Below the pieces are notes generated by a model. It made no database searches and had not been told where the DNA came from. It saw only the letters and a program-made list of their open reading frames with translations. 64,000 nt of DNA, taken from Rhynochetos jubatus (lineage: Eukaryota; Chordata; Aves; Eurypygiformes; Rhynochetidae). The DNA lies in contig CM050650.1 in assembly GCA_027574665.1 (NCBI GenBank), positions 101,591,086 through 101,655,085 on the forward strand, written 5' to 3'. The translations under genes and the position numbers were made by a program. Below are positions 37,049 to 50,097 of this stretch, one piece after another (within the stretch, counting starts at the first letter, position 1; the number at the start of each line of letters is the position of its first letter).

Positions 37049-38455
37049 GATTTATGTGAAACATGTTCTGTTATTCTTCTAACAAGCAATAACTCTTTGC
37101 TATTTCCATATTATTTCATAGACTTGAAAATGTGTGTATATAAGCAGAGCATTTCTACTGTAAATGAACATCTGATACAACAGCACCATGGCAATGTAGT
37201 CCTGTCTTACTTTCCTCTATTTAAAAACATCACCTTAAGTTCTCTCTCTTTTTAAATTAAGCTTCCAAAAAGCTTCTACCTGGATCTAGAAATAGATGTA
37301 AAGTGTAAAATTCCCATTCCACTGCTTTATTTCTTCAGTGAGTCGTGAATCAGTGGCTGAATGGCCAATCAGCAGCTGAATATTCGATTTGGTTTCTGGG
37401 TTAGCCTCTAAGTCACTTCACTCCGTCATCAGCTTCTTTCTGAAAGTGCAATTAGTTTGACTCTTACATGGATTTTGAAATGTTTTATCAAAAAGTATCA
37501 CAGGAGAACAAGAACCTCACTTAAATGTATTATATAGGGATATTCAATATAAAATTAGATCCGTAAGGAAAAAAACAAAACTCAGAACTTGAGACTTAGT
37601 TTTTCTTGCAACTGAATTCTAAATAGTAAACTTGAAACTTCTGAATATTGGGTGAAACAGGTAGCGGACATTGATCCTAAATTATAACACTCTTCCCAAA
37701 ACCACACAAGTCACTTCTTTCAGCTGTTTTGTTTTGTTAATGGTCATAAGTAAAGCCTGTATTCCCTAGACCATTTTTAATTTTTGACTTCTTTGTCCCT
37801 GAACCTCAGTTGACTTCATCTTGATGTCTTGTGTATGAAGAATAACTTCTTGGATAATCACTGCTCATCAGAACACTTTCCTTCAAAGGGGCCTGACAAA
37901 TAATAGTTACCTGTATGGACAGGTTTCTGTATAGCTAGGAATTTTACATAAACTGAATTCTAATTATTTTATATGGATTTTGTATAAACACTAAAACTTA
38001 ATAGAAGTCTATAAATCTGCTACGCTTAATTTTCAATCTGTTTAAGGTTGAAGAACATTTAAAATGTAGTGTCTGTGTATAATGGAGGAATTATTTCAAT
38101 CTTAAAATTCATATTCCTTATCCTGGTTACTTCTACTGTCAAAGATACTGAAAAGACAAACAGGGAGGTAAAGATGCTTGCTGTAAGCAATTGCATGGGC
38201 CATTAGTTAAAATGAGGGTTTAAATGGATAAATGATGCCCTTTCAGATTATAAACACAGAGCTAAATTAGTAAAAATGCATAACTCAGCACAGTTGTTTT
38301 ATCATCACTAGTTGGGTGTTTCAACCTCTAGCAGAAACATGAAAACTGAAAATCTGTTAAAGTACTATAACATGTAATTAAATTCGGTTGTTATAACATC
38401 TGATACATTATACCATGATACCTGTCTGATTTTCACATTTATACTGAAACGTTCA

Positions 38456-38479
38456 GAATGAGTAATATATTACTCATTC
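38456..38479. repeat. 24-bp perfect palindrome
   Basis: The half GAATGAGTAATA is followed without a spacer by its exact reverse complement. Each arm contains TGAGTAA, close to an AP-1 or Maf half-site arrangement. It could extrude as a 12-bp-arm cruciform or bind a symmetric dimer. No mobile element surrounds it. Confidence 0.85.
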
Positions 38480-40621
38480 CATTTAGGGAACTTAAGAAAT
38501 AGCACAGAAACAGATGGAAATGTGTATCTGCCTTCTGTTGCTTCTCTTGCACACACAAAGCAGAAAGCCAATACACAGCTGTAGAAACACACCAGTGATG
38601 GGACATTAATAAAGAAATGTAGTCAGATCTTTAGAACTATGTTCTTGTTGCAGAAAGACTTGGAGTTTTGATCAAAACACCTATCTCCACTTCTTGTTTT
38701 TCAGACCTTCATGTATTATTCATACCACCACAGGTCAGGTATTTCTGTTTATGCAAACCTCATGAATGTTTACTGTAATGGAAACAAGCTACACCTATAA
38801 ATTTTGGCCATTCTGTTTGTGCAGCCATTACGTGCTTAACTGAAAAATGTGCTTCTCCAGAATAAATATATTCTCCATTAGTATAATGCTTTGACTGTCT
38901 CTCTAAATTATTTGTTCTCACCGTTTTATTTCTTGTTGTTTGTTTGCCATCTTTTCTCCTGCATCTTAGCTTGAATTAGGTTGTAGTATATTTGCTCCAA
39001 GGCTCCTGTTGTTTGTTGGAAAGTGTCTTTGGTATAGCAAGAGGTGAAAAAGTTGAAGTTTATAATTAGGTAGGCTATTGTACCTCTTTCTGAATGTTAA
39101 TCCTAATACAGCATTATTGGCAGCTGCACCTTTATGAGAGGCTATACAGACAGAAGTTAGAGTGCTCTGATTGCTGTGAAGACTCAATGAAAATATTTAA
39201 TATAGTGGTACAGTTTGTTTTCTGAAGTTAAAAATTGCAAACAAACTAGGTATAGCCTTAGAGGCCTTTATAGTTTAAATGATACAAAGGAAGTCCTTGT
39301 GCAAGTGCTTATATATAGTTTGCATTCTGACATGTAAGTGGACTTTTCCTTGTTTCCCTCCCCCAGTTAAACAGGCCAGAAACTAATGAAGCAGATGATG
39401 ATACTCCCTTTTTTCTGCAGTAGCTTGCACAGCATCATCAAACCACTGTGGAGTAGAAGAATGTCTCTCTTCTAGTGGAAGACTGCCCTTGAAATAATGC
39501 AAAGATCATGTCTACATTTCAGTGTTCCATTTTGAGGGGTGTCATCTGTCTCTTTCTACCTTTCTATAAAGCTTTTTTGGGAAAAAAAGTAGATTGTAGT
39601 CCATTGGATGACTTGTAGATACTAAACAGTGGGAACTGTATAGAACTCCTCTTAAGTGAGTAGTAGACAGCTACTCTGACTACAGTTTTTGAATCAGCTA
39701 AATAATTTGCTCTCAAATGAAGTGGTGGGCTGATTGAGATTCCACAGTACCTGCTCTGGATTGAGCACTATTCAACAGGTAGCATTTAGTTGCAAATGGC
39801 ATTAAAGTAGCTGTAAGAACAGGATTCAAAGTTGTGAGAAGAAACGGGGGAAATTATGTGAAAGAAAATAAGCTGCCCACATGAATAGGATGGCAGTCAA
39901 AAAAGGCAACAACAAGATGTCTTACTTATGGAGAAATAGCTGTTGCATATGTATTACACATCTCAGGAGAGACTGGCAAGCAAGCATTACTTGAGGTCTG
40001 GAAGCTTGTAATGGCTCGTGAGTGAACATAGCTGCATTGTACTGGGGGGGTGGAGTGAGGAATGAGTGCTACAGTTAGGGATGTGAAGAGGAAGAGTAAG
40101 TTAAAGAATTCTGAAATACTCTTCTGTGTGCTTTAGGCAAGGTCTTTCGGATGAATTTTGTCTCTCACTCTAGTCATTACAGTTCCAGAAATATGTGGAC
40201 AAAAAATATCGACTGAAGAACAAAATGATTTCACCAAAACTGTTAAAGGAAATAATTCTCAAATTTTGCAACTTAAAAAAGGTGATGATCTTTATGTATG
40301 TAAAGAAATAAGGAATATAAGAAAGAATGAGAGTTAACTTCCACACATCTGCTGCAGGCAGAGCAACCGTCATTCAGATTTAGCATAGGTTTAGTTATGA
40401 AGATCCTTCCAGCTCTGGTTTTGATTTAGCATGGCGGTTAAAATTAGTTTACCTTCATTCTTGAACTGTAATGTAAATAGCTGCAGTTGTTCCAAAGGAG
40501 CTGTATGTGTATGGACCTGCACTAGGAAATAGAAGCTTATGTAGACATAAGATCTTTTAAACTTAACAGTTGTGCCTAGTTAGATACAAGAATTTTCTTA
40601 TGCAATTCAGTGTTTAATTTC

Positions 40622-41252
40622 GTAGAATCATAAAATTGTTTGGGTTGGCAGGGACCTTACAGATCATTTAGTTCCAACCCCCCTGCCATGGGCAGGGACA
40701 CCCTCCACTAGACCAGGTTGCTCAAAGCCTCATCCAGCCTGGCCTTGAACACTTCCAGGGATGGGGTACCCACAGCTTCCCTGGGCAACTTGTTCCTCAA
40801 AGAAGTGCCTCACCACCCTCTCCGGGAAGAATTTCTTCCTTATATCCAGTATAAATCTTCATGCTTTCAATTTAAAGGCATTACCACTTGCCCTGTCACT
40901 ACAGGCCCTTGTAAAAAGTGTCATGTCGTCCCCCCTGCCCCAGCTTCCTTGTAGGCCCCCTTCAGGTACTGGAAGGTGCTATAAGGTCTCCCTGGAGCCT
41001 TCTCTTCTCCAGGCTGAACAAATCCAATTCTCTCAGCCTTTCTTCATAGCAGAGGTGTTCCAGCCCTCTGAGCATCTTCGTGGCCCTGCTTTGGACTCTG
41101 TCCAACAGGTCGATACCCTTCTTATGTTGGGGCCCCCAGAGCTGGGTGCAGCACTCCAGGTGGGGTCTCACAAGAGCAGAGTAGAGGGAGAGAATCCCGT
41201 CCCTCAACCTGCTGGCCACACTTCCCTGGATGCCGCCCAGGATATGATGGTT
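40622..41252 (-). mobile_element. CR1 LINE 3' fragment
   Basis: Reverse-oriented CR1 tail of the same 3' type as 30912 and 50098. On the + strand it begins GTAGAATCATAAAATTGTTTG and CCCTGCCATGGGCAGGGACA, and runs to CTGGATGCCGCCCAGGATA. In the minus-strand frame 40962-41219 reads [40 protein letters not shown] and [13 protein letters not shown], the ORF2 C-terminus, open for 85 codons. There is no reverse-transcriptase catalytic core. A small insertion or rearrangement (TTCCTCAAAGAAG) interrupts the 3' part near 40795. Confidence 0.95.
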
Positions 41253-44200
41253 TGTGCTGTTATTGTGAACTCTTATGATAGTGATTTATAGTTTCATGAA
41301 ACTTCAGAAAAGAATAAAAACAATAAAATCTTCAAATTAACTTGTTTCTATAGCAGTCCAAATATCCTGAGGTTTCAATGTCTTGGGAAATGGAGCTTGT
41401 TTTCTATGGCTTCAGGGCCTTGATAATACTTCATTCATTTTCATAGTGCCTGATGAAAGCCCTCAAAAATTTTTTTGTGGTTTATCTTACTTAAGAGATG
41501 CAACTATCACACGAGACTATTTTGGAAGTTTTACAGCTGTACAATGAATATGCTAAAGTTAAGAAACCAGTGGTGTAAGGGGTGACAATATAGCTGCTAG
41601 GTAATGTATTTACACAATTAGCTGTGAAACTCATGCCTAAACATTGTATTCCTTTAAAATATAGGTCTTATTTGAGAACTGTTATAACTGTGTCCATAAG
41701 TTCTCAGGTGTAGCATGGCATGGAGTAAAAGTGTCACTAAGGAGTTCCTGCAGGGAGTTGGTATGTGGAAAAAACCTATCTGAAGTTACAAATGTTAGTA
41801 AATAAAAAGAAAAAATAATCTGATATAATTTTAAAAATACTTCCAATTGATTAGAATAATATAGAAAGGTTCTGCTTGTTTCCTTTCTGAGAAAAAGAAT
41901 TTGGAAAGTGGGAATAAAATCTCGTGACTTGCATTTAAATTTTCCCAAAACGCAACATTATTTACTCCTATTTGTCTATCCATGCATGTTGCAACCGAAG
42001 TTAGTTTGAATAATACCAGGTAGATCACACTGAGCTGCATTACAGTTTGGTGTTAGGAGTATAACACAAAAGAAATTGAGTTCTAAATTGTTTAGCCTAA
42101 TTATGGGATGATTTCTTACTCTGGATCTCATTTTTTAACTCATCCTTCAAATTAGCTTTTCTGAAGGACTTAATGCTTCATCAAATTCTCTCAAAAGCTA
42201 GGCACAAATATACCAAACTTCTGTATCTGAATGGACATATTTTCTTGGAGTACTCTGTCAAAACGGTATAGTTGTATATTCCCAGTACATCAGAGCCTCT
42301 GGAGTGTGTAAGGATAGAGAGAAGTGAGGAACTTCATTTCTGGGAGAAACTCTGAGCGAAGTGGTAACACTGTTACCTCCAGCCCTCTTGCTTCAGTTGT
42401 TCAGACAACACAAAAACTGCATCGAAATCAAGATTTGCAAACCCACATAAATATGACTTCAGGAAAAGTGAATCTTTTAGAAGAAATCATTTGTTGTGAC
42501 TCATCTTGCTTTATCCACTGTACTTCAGATGCAGCAAGAACTTGAGACAAATTGCATTGTTTCTAAGATGATCAATTAAGTGCTAAATTTTCAAAACCAG
42601 TATTAGCTTAATCTTACTCCCACTGATGTCAGTAGAAGTTCTCATGGGGAATAATGGTTAGTACTGCATTGAGCTTACTTGAAATTTACACTCTTAATCA
42701 GCTGTTTTGTTTCTCAAGGAGCTATTCATATGGATACATTTAAGTAAATGTAGGTTACGTGGGTGGGAATTGTGCCTGCTAATGCAAAATCTATTTTCGT
42801 CCTTAGGACTGTAAATTTTTCATTCCTGTCCGGCTAATCCTCACATTTAAAATATCATGTGAGATTATACTGCTAACCACAAAATAAATGGAGATAGTAG
42901 AGTAAAAATGCTTTCCCAAAGTGTGAAGAAAGAAAGCACTGTAGTTTTTTTATTTGGTGGTAACTTCTATTATTTGATTTCATGGTGAAACACTTGGTGC
43001 TTTATTTGCACAAAGATTTAGCACTTAACATGCATTTGTTGTACTGTTGTAGGAATGTGTCTATACTAGTTTTCCCATATACTTGGGGCAGTGCAATGCT
43101 AATAAATGAGATCAACATCAAAATGTATGTTTGGTCTGTCTAAGTTTCATAAACATTTGCATCATTTGGAGAATAGTTGCCACAGCAGGACACTTCTCCC
43201 TGGGTGTGCATCTTTTAACATTCCGTTTTAAACTGAACCAAATGCCTATGTGGGTTTGTGTTAGAATAGTGTCTCTTACTTCCATAGCAGTACTTCTCAT
43301 GTAGGTTGACTGTGGTTATTTCGGCGGTGAACGTGACCCTGGTCTGCTGGGAAAGGTGATTGTGAACTCGACACCAGGTGTTGGAGTAAGGGGGCTTCAG
43401 GGGAAATGACAGCCATTATTTTACCATTATTGTTGTATGAACGTTCACACTATTGTATCATCTTTCCATTTTTCTCTCCTGTATTTTCTGTATGTTACCT
43501 AAAGATGTAACTTCAGGGGTATGGTGACTTTATAATATATATGTAACTGCTTTATGTACTTCTGAGGTGTTAGATGGAAGTTTATGCATAATTTATCCCT
43601 TTTAAAAAGTTTGAAGCATCTTTTGATGAGTATAACTGCAGGAAACTTTGGAATGCTTGAAAAATAGGGTATGCAACTGTATATTCAAATAAAAAAACCC
43701 CAACATGTATAGGCACAAATAGCCTGAGCTGATGGTTTTGTAATCCTTGAGTGTTTCTTTGTTTTTATATTCTCAGGTATGTGACTTTTAAACATGTTAA
43801 GTGCATGACAGAAAGGAAAAATGTAAAGAATCCTCAAATAACACCGCACTCCAAAAAAGGAGTAATATAGGTAATAAATAAAAGATTGGCTAACTTGTTT
43901 CATTTGCTCTGGAACTTGGTAACTTAAATGTATACTGTGAGCTATGTTCTAGTCATCAGAATATTAGAGTGTAGTGATTTCCAAATCTTTGATTCACTAC
44001 TTTGTTTTGTGATCAAGGCTGTGTGTAGCTCTTCCTTTAACGTCGTTTAGTTAGTACCCTGTAGTTTTGATGTCTACAAGGTTTCATGACTCCCATGAAG
44101 TTCTATTCAGAATTACACTTCAGTGGGTTTGCTTTCTAGCAAAGACACCTGTGTGTCTGAGAACTGTGTGCGTGCTCTTAGGTGGCGTGACTTGAGTCGA

Positions 44201-44734
44201 CATAGTTTGATCTTTTTTTAATGGCAGCTTCACTAGCTACTGTGCTACTCCCAAAAAATCTAAATTATTTCCCTCACTTGGCTTTCTGAATGTCATCTTG
44301 TCTAAGAATGAGTTCTCTTATGAGTAAGACTTAAAGGTTGCTCTTGCAGCTATGAAATTCTAATTTATGAGGCCTTTTACTAGGCTATTTTCAATACATG
44401 TTCCATCATATTCAGCTCTTAGTGATGCCATATTATGACCAATTTATGCATCTCTGTTACTGGAAGTACAAGAATGAGACTGCCTTATCTGGCACAATTT
44501 GTAGCTCTCAGGACTCTTTAAACATTTTTTGTTTCACATGCAAAAAGCTTTGCATACTGGGGAAGGTATAATCACTAATTGACGCAAAATGCTCATTTTA
44601 ATATCAGAGAAGCACACCATTCATCTCAACTGATGTTAGCCATCTAGACTGCAGTTCAGTGCCAGCCTGATGCCTAGTTGGGCTTGTTTCTAGGCATCTG
44701 TATGTGGGATCTTAGCTCTGTCAATGCTATCTAT
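41253..44734 (+). other. Downstream CSMD1 intron, fifth part
   Basis: Intronic sequence in which I see no exon, RNA gene or repeat beyond short A/C runs (for example near 43690). Confidence 0.5.
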
Positions 44735-45600
44735 CCTGGGACCTGTCCTGTTTACTACCTTTGTTGATGACCTGGAGGAGAAGATGGAGTGCACCATCAA
44801 GTTTGTTGATGACACCAAACTGGGGGGTGCATTAAATTCCTGAAGTCTAGTGTTGCTATTTTGGTGGCCCTCATGCTAGAAAAATAGCCCAAGAGTTAAC
44901 AAGGACAAATACTAAATTCTCCAATTGTGACAGACTAAATCCCTTTCCCAGTACAGGTTGGGGACTGACTGGCCAGGATGCAGCTTTGCTGAAAGGGATC
45001 TGGGGTCCTGGCACTCAGTAAGCTCCATGTGAGACAGCAGTGTGCAGTGGTGATACCGAAGGCTAACAGCATACCGGGCTGTATCACCAAGAGCGTAATC
45101 AGTAGGTTAAGGAAGTAATTTTTCCACCACCACTCCCTTTAGTTGGTACTTACTAACCCAAACAGGAATATTGCTTCCAGTTTTTGCTCCCTTAGTGCAA
45201 GACAGACATAAATAAGCTGGAATGCGTTTGGCATAGAGCTACCAACCTGCTCCTTATCCAGTAAGGAAAGGCTGATGGAATTAGGTTTCCTCAGCCTTGG
45301 AGAGAAGATGGCTTCAAGGGAACTTAGCAGCAGCCCCTTAGTGCCATACGGGGAGGTTCTTAATAAGACAAACCCAGGATATTTATTGAGGGAAAAAACA
45401 GTTACCATGAAGATAATCAAGCACTGAAGCAGGTTACCCAGGGATGTTTTATATTATTTGGTTTTGGTGGTTTTCAAGACCTGGTTGGAAAATGCCATCA
45501 GCAACTGGGACTGAATGCGGTCACAAAACTCAGTTTTGGGCTGGAGGTTGATTCCTGATACCCTTTCCAATATAATTTTTTCTAACGAAAGTGATTGCTT
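44735..45600 (+). mobile_element. Ancient CR1 LINE fragment with reverse-transcriptase remnant
   Basis: A strongly diverged CR1. It starts at CTGGGACCTGTCCTGTTTA (the reverse-transcriptase VLGPVLF region) and then reads FVDDLEEKMECTIKFVDDTK. Motif C is FVDD at 44802-44813, where CR1 normally has FADD. Later landmarks are a decayed DLGVL-like GGGATCTGGGGTCCTGGCA, AGGAAAGGCTGATGGAATTA, and a 3' end with GGCTGGAGGTTGATTCCTGA and CCCTTTCCAATATAA. Numerous stops and indels interrupt it. It is clearly older than its neighbours and both edges are approximate. Confidence 0.8.
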
Positions 45601-48594
45601 GCATTTATGTAACTTCAAGTGTGTCCTAGGTGTTAACTGTGGTGAGCTGATTCACTCTGCTGACTATGGATTAGGTCTGTGTTGACTCTAAAGAACACTT
45701 AGTCCAGGTATCTGTAGGTGTCTTCTTGTAAGCTTCTTAATCTTAAGCGAAGTCTTTATATCTAAAAGTAGTACAAATCTAATATGGGGGATTGGGACTT
45801 CTTCTTTTAAAAGAGAGAAACAGACACCCCTGAAGAGCTCTCATCTCAGTTTTTTTTCTGCGAACTGTTTTAGGATGAGATGAATCACTTCTGGTGCCAT
45901 TTATTTTCTATCCCAAAAGCCTGTATTTAAAAAAGGAAAATCACGTTGAGAATTCAACTTTTCACTTATTGGTAGTAAAAACTGTGATCCTCGGAAGTGC
46001 TAAGCATTCCACAATTGCTTCAAAATATTTATATCTAAAAATCAAGTCCTTGTTGTGTTCAACCCAAATAAATCAGTACTTACTTTGTAAAACTTGTGGT
46101 AGAATCTTTTGAACTCCTACGCTCCTTAGTGTCTGAACTGAAATACTGCATACTGGTTGACTTTCAAATACTAAGGCACTCACCTCTTCTGGAGGAAGTT
46201 ATTCTGCTCCAAAAACATAGCTTCTATACTTTAAAAACAATTTCATGTTTCAAAAGTTTTGGGAAGAAAATAATCATTGTTGTATAATCTGGAGGGACGA
46301 AATAATTTGTCATTTTCCTGTTTCATGTAGGAGAGAAAGTCTTAGGCTGAGTTACTTCGTGTTACTTATTGAGGGTGAAAAATATAAATGGTTTAGCACA
46401 GCAATTTGTGACACCTAATTATTTGCTTCACTACACTACTTTGATTTGCTGAGCAATTATCTCAATTAGGGCTAGCTGCAGAGTTAGGGCCAAGTACCAA
46501 GTCAAGCTGAATCTCATACTGTGCTAGTGCACTACATCAGATAGTACACTATAAAAAAAATGTTAAGTTCTGTTAGTTGCTAATTTCTTTGTTGTAGAGG
46601 ACAAGGTATTTAACAGCAAAAATCATCCCCATACACTGAAGGACATACTTGTGATGGCAAGTAAAATAGTGGGCCTGGTGTTATATCTTGAAATTCTTCT
46701 TTCAGTCTCTACTACTGAAAGTACAGTACTGTACTACAGTACAGCACTGTCACCTGGGACTTGAACTGTATGACTACACAGCCTGAGTCACCTGGGAGGT
46801 GACCTTCAGAGCCAGTAACTGTCCTCAATGTCAGACAGCTTTATCAGAAGATAGTTATCCTCAAAACTTGATAATGTCAAGGTTGTGTCTTCTCTGAACT
46901 TCAGAGAAGGTATTTATTCCTTCATTTAAGGTACAGAAATACCAATTTAGCAGAAAAATTTGTTAATGTCTCTAAACATACTGCAAAACTTCGCTAAGAT
47001 ATGTATGTTCAAGGTATGTATTTCAACCTATTATAGTTGTCTGTCCTCTACTTGGTGGCTAATGGAAAGTAGCTTTGGAGCTACTTCATCAACTGTGAAC
47101 AGATTATTGTATTACTTTATGTTAAATAATTGCATAGATTTTCGTTCACCTGGAACATAGAATTCCATTTTTCCTATTTTTTAGTTACATTTTAACTATT
47201 CAGAACCAATACTTTCTTTTTTTGACTTGATAAATGTGAAGTATTATTAATGATCCTTGTTCTGTTTAGTGTGTAGAAGATACATGGACTTCATTTGCTG
47301 TTACATAAAAGTTGGCTCTTGTACATCATACTACGTCTGCAGAAACACCTAATCCTGTTTAAAGTATTTTTGTAGAAATAATAAGCATGGCAATAAGTGC
47401 CATGATTCAGCTTGTACTGCGTGCCAAATGACCACTGAAATTGTCTTCAATGTCACTTCGACTTGTTTTGCTTAAAATACTACATAATTAATACAACTTT
47501 TTGATAATGTAAAACTTTTTGGATAATTGAACTAGATAATTGAAACATTTTGCATACTAGAAGATATTCATGTATAAGGCAACTTGATTTGTAGGCTGTT
47601 GTGAGGAAAATAATTGCAGCTGATGAGAACCTGCTCCTAGTTCACAGGCCTCTTTTGGTGGCTTAGATTTGGGGGTTTGTTTACATTGACTGTGTCTCTG
47701 GAGAGAGTCACAGTTTCTGTCACTCATTTATTTTTCTTTGTGTATTCTTTCCCAGCTTACCTCCTTGAAGTAAGGTCTTTTAACAGTCAGTCTTTAAGCT
47801 CATTTCTATTATGTAAAACTCAAAAGTAACCCAAAAATAGTAAAAAAAAACCCCTTCAGTTCCATACTAATGAAAGGGATGCAGTCTGGGAGGTGACAGC
47901 TGCCCTATGAGATTTTGCGGTGATTGGACAGCTGACAAACCTATATTCCCCAACCAGGCTCAGCAAATGTTACCTGCTTTTGTCATATGTAGACAAACAG
48001 CTGAGGAGCAAAGGAGCCGGAGCTACTGCAGGAGAAATTGGCCAGGGACCAACAGAAGGAGCTTGGGAGTACTGTTGGCAGGGGTGAGAGCAATGAGGTG
48101 GTAGAATACTGAAGGACACTCAACCCAATACTTTAGCAAACCAAATTTAAAAAACCCCACAACTTCTTTTTCTCAGTAGTCTGGTAAAATGAGTATCAAA
48201 TATAATCTTTGTTTTATAAATTCCTTTAGAAAAAAACAGGCAAGTTCTTCCAGACTTGATTTGCCGTATATCATTTCATGCTGAAAACATGGAAAAACAA
48301 AGTTTCACCTGAAATAGAACTTTAATTATAAAGTGAATTTAGAATTCTAATATATTTATTTATATCTGAAAACATGTAGCTAATTAAATTCTGTACTCTG
48401 CTATGATAACTTTACTCTCTTCTTCTGACCCTTCCCCTGTACAGTGCTGTGAGACCATTAAGGCTACATCTGAACTAGTAAATAGAGCATGCTATGGACA
48501 GCTTTCTGTCCCAGAGCTTGACTGCCATGGTGCAGCTTGACTTGCATGCTCATGACCAAACTGTTCCTTATCCCTTAAAACTCCAGCAGCTGTT
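45601..48594 (+). other. Downstream CSMD1 intron, sixth part
   Basis: Intronic sequence without recognised elements. A 250-bp stretch at about 47880-48110 is GC-richer (GGAGCCGGAGCTACTGCAGG and neighbours) and may be an eroded repeat that I cannot name. Confidence 0.45.
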
Positions 48595-48664
48595 TCACAG
48601 ATTCACAGAGTGTTAGGTGTTGGAAGGGACCTCTGGAGATCATCTAGTCCAACCCCTCTGCCAT
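48595..48664 (-). mobile_element. CR1 LINE, extreme 3' end only
   Basis: A 70-bp reverse-oriented CR1 terminus: TCACAGATTCACAGAGTGTT, TTGGAAGGGACCTCTGG and ATCATCTAGTCCAACCCCTC on the + strand. It matches the 3' end type at 19031 and 63609. It is an extremely 5'-truncated insertion. Confidence 0.92.
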
Positions 48665-50097
48665 AACTATTGTTAGGAATGCTACCTAGCCTAGCCTAAA
48701 GTTATTTTAGGAATCAGGTCTCAGTTAAACAGTATTGACAATATACCAAATCCAGCCTTTAGCTGTGCCCAGCCTTGTTTAGTTTACTAGAACAGGTGTA
48801 GCACAGAGGTCTGAATGTAAGATCTGGAGTAGTTAGTTATGTTAGGAGAAGAGAGTATTTCTACTTTGCATTCAGTCTGTTGTGTGTTCTGTACTTTTCC
48901 ACTTCTACTTCTTCCATCCTAGCAATAAACATCCCAAGAGAAATATTCTATCAAATGCTAGTAAAATTTTTGATGCACTAAGTCTGTGGGGAGTGAAGGA
49001 TATTACCTGTGCAGCACCTCTCCCATTGCCTGTAAATAAGGATATGGGCCACATTTCACAAAAGGATTGAAATATGCTAGAGGCCCTGTTCATGCAGTAT
49101 CTGAGTTTGAGATCAGAAAATGTAGCAAACCTGAGTTTCATCTGAAGGTACTGAACCTTTACAATAGCTGTAACAGGTAGGGCACTGTGTCCTAAAGCAG
49201 TGCTGGGCCACTCTCCCAAAGTTCGAGAGACACTTCAAGACATCCAAAATATGTTGGTCCGGTCTCACCAGGCCATATACTACTATACTTGTATTGGTAC
49301 TAAATTTTTATAGGAGGCTTGCCAATTCATCTCAGACTTCTAAAATAACCCTATGAGGTTAAATAACTAGTTCTGAACTAAGAGCTGTTTGTTTGTGGGG
49401 TTTTTTTACTGATATTAGTAAAATAGTAAAGAAAACAGAACAGTCCAAAAAACATGACAGATCCAGAACTGTCCATGTTTTACAACTTTTCTATTTCTAG
49501 ATTAACCTGCATTTTATTATTCTCAGGTTCAAAGTGTAATAGTAGTAGATAAGTTTCACAAAAGAGTCTGTAATTTACACCTTCCACATTCCATGTAAAT
49601 TCATCAGTGTGATAGAAGCCTAATGCTGCCTACAATACTGTAAAAACTTGATTAGCTAGTTTGAAAGGCAGTGAGGGGTGCCAGAAAACTTAAAAGGAGC
49701 CAGAGGGAAGGGAAAAGATATTTCTGTCAGGTAAGATCACTGTGGGATGTAACATGGTACATCTAGAGTGACATACAGAGCAAATAAAATTGCTAATCGA
49801 TGCCTAATGGAAATACCGCTGCTGGAAGCAAACTAACATCATAAAATATCTGCAACAGAAATTTAATTTTAATGAAGGTGTACCTAGATGCATATACAGT
49901 GACTAAAGGAGAGAGATCTCTGAAATTTCATCACATCCGCTCCATGAGCGGGAAGAGTAAAAGATTACATTGTGCTTTTGGCAGTTGGTCCGCAACGTGT
50001 GTGACCGAGTTTCAGGCCGAGGAAGCCTCTGCCTGTTAACACAGAGAATACTTTGGCACCAGTGGAAGACCATTTAGCACTGTTGGTCTGAATGAAT
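48665..50097 (+). other. Downstream CSMD1 intron, seventh part
   Basis: Intronic sequence in which I see no exon or repeat. Confidence 0.5.

Larger units (their letters stand above)
31466..40621 (+). other. Downstream CSMD1 intron, fourth part
   Basis: Nine kilobases of intron with no exon and no recognisable transposon. It holds paired A/C-rich and T/G-rich tracts (33305-33437, 33583-33637), a T run (33698-33717), a C12A8 tract (36619-36638), two CRE-like motifs (37012-37048) and a 24-bp palindrome (38456-38479), each entered separately. The long repeat-free part, 33.8-40.6 kb, is where conserved non-coding elements would be most worth testing. Confidence 0.5.

Noticed and set aside
40761..41291. 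176-codon open frame on the + strand
   Set aside because: It is the antisense of the minus-strand CR1 at 40622-41252.
46721..46734. 14-bp perfect palindrome GTACAGTACTGTAC
   Set aside because: About four spacer-free palindromes of this length are expected by chance in 64 kb.
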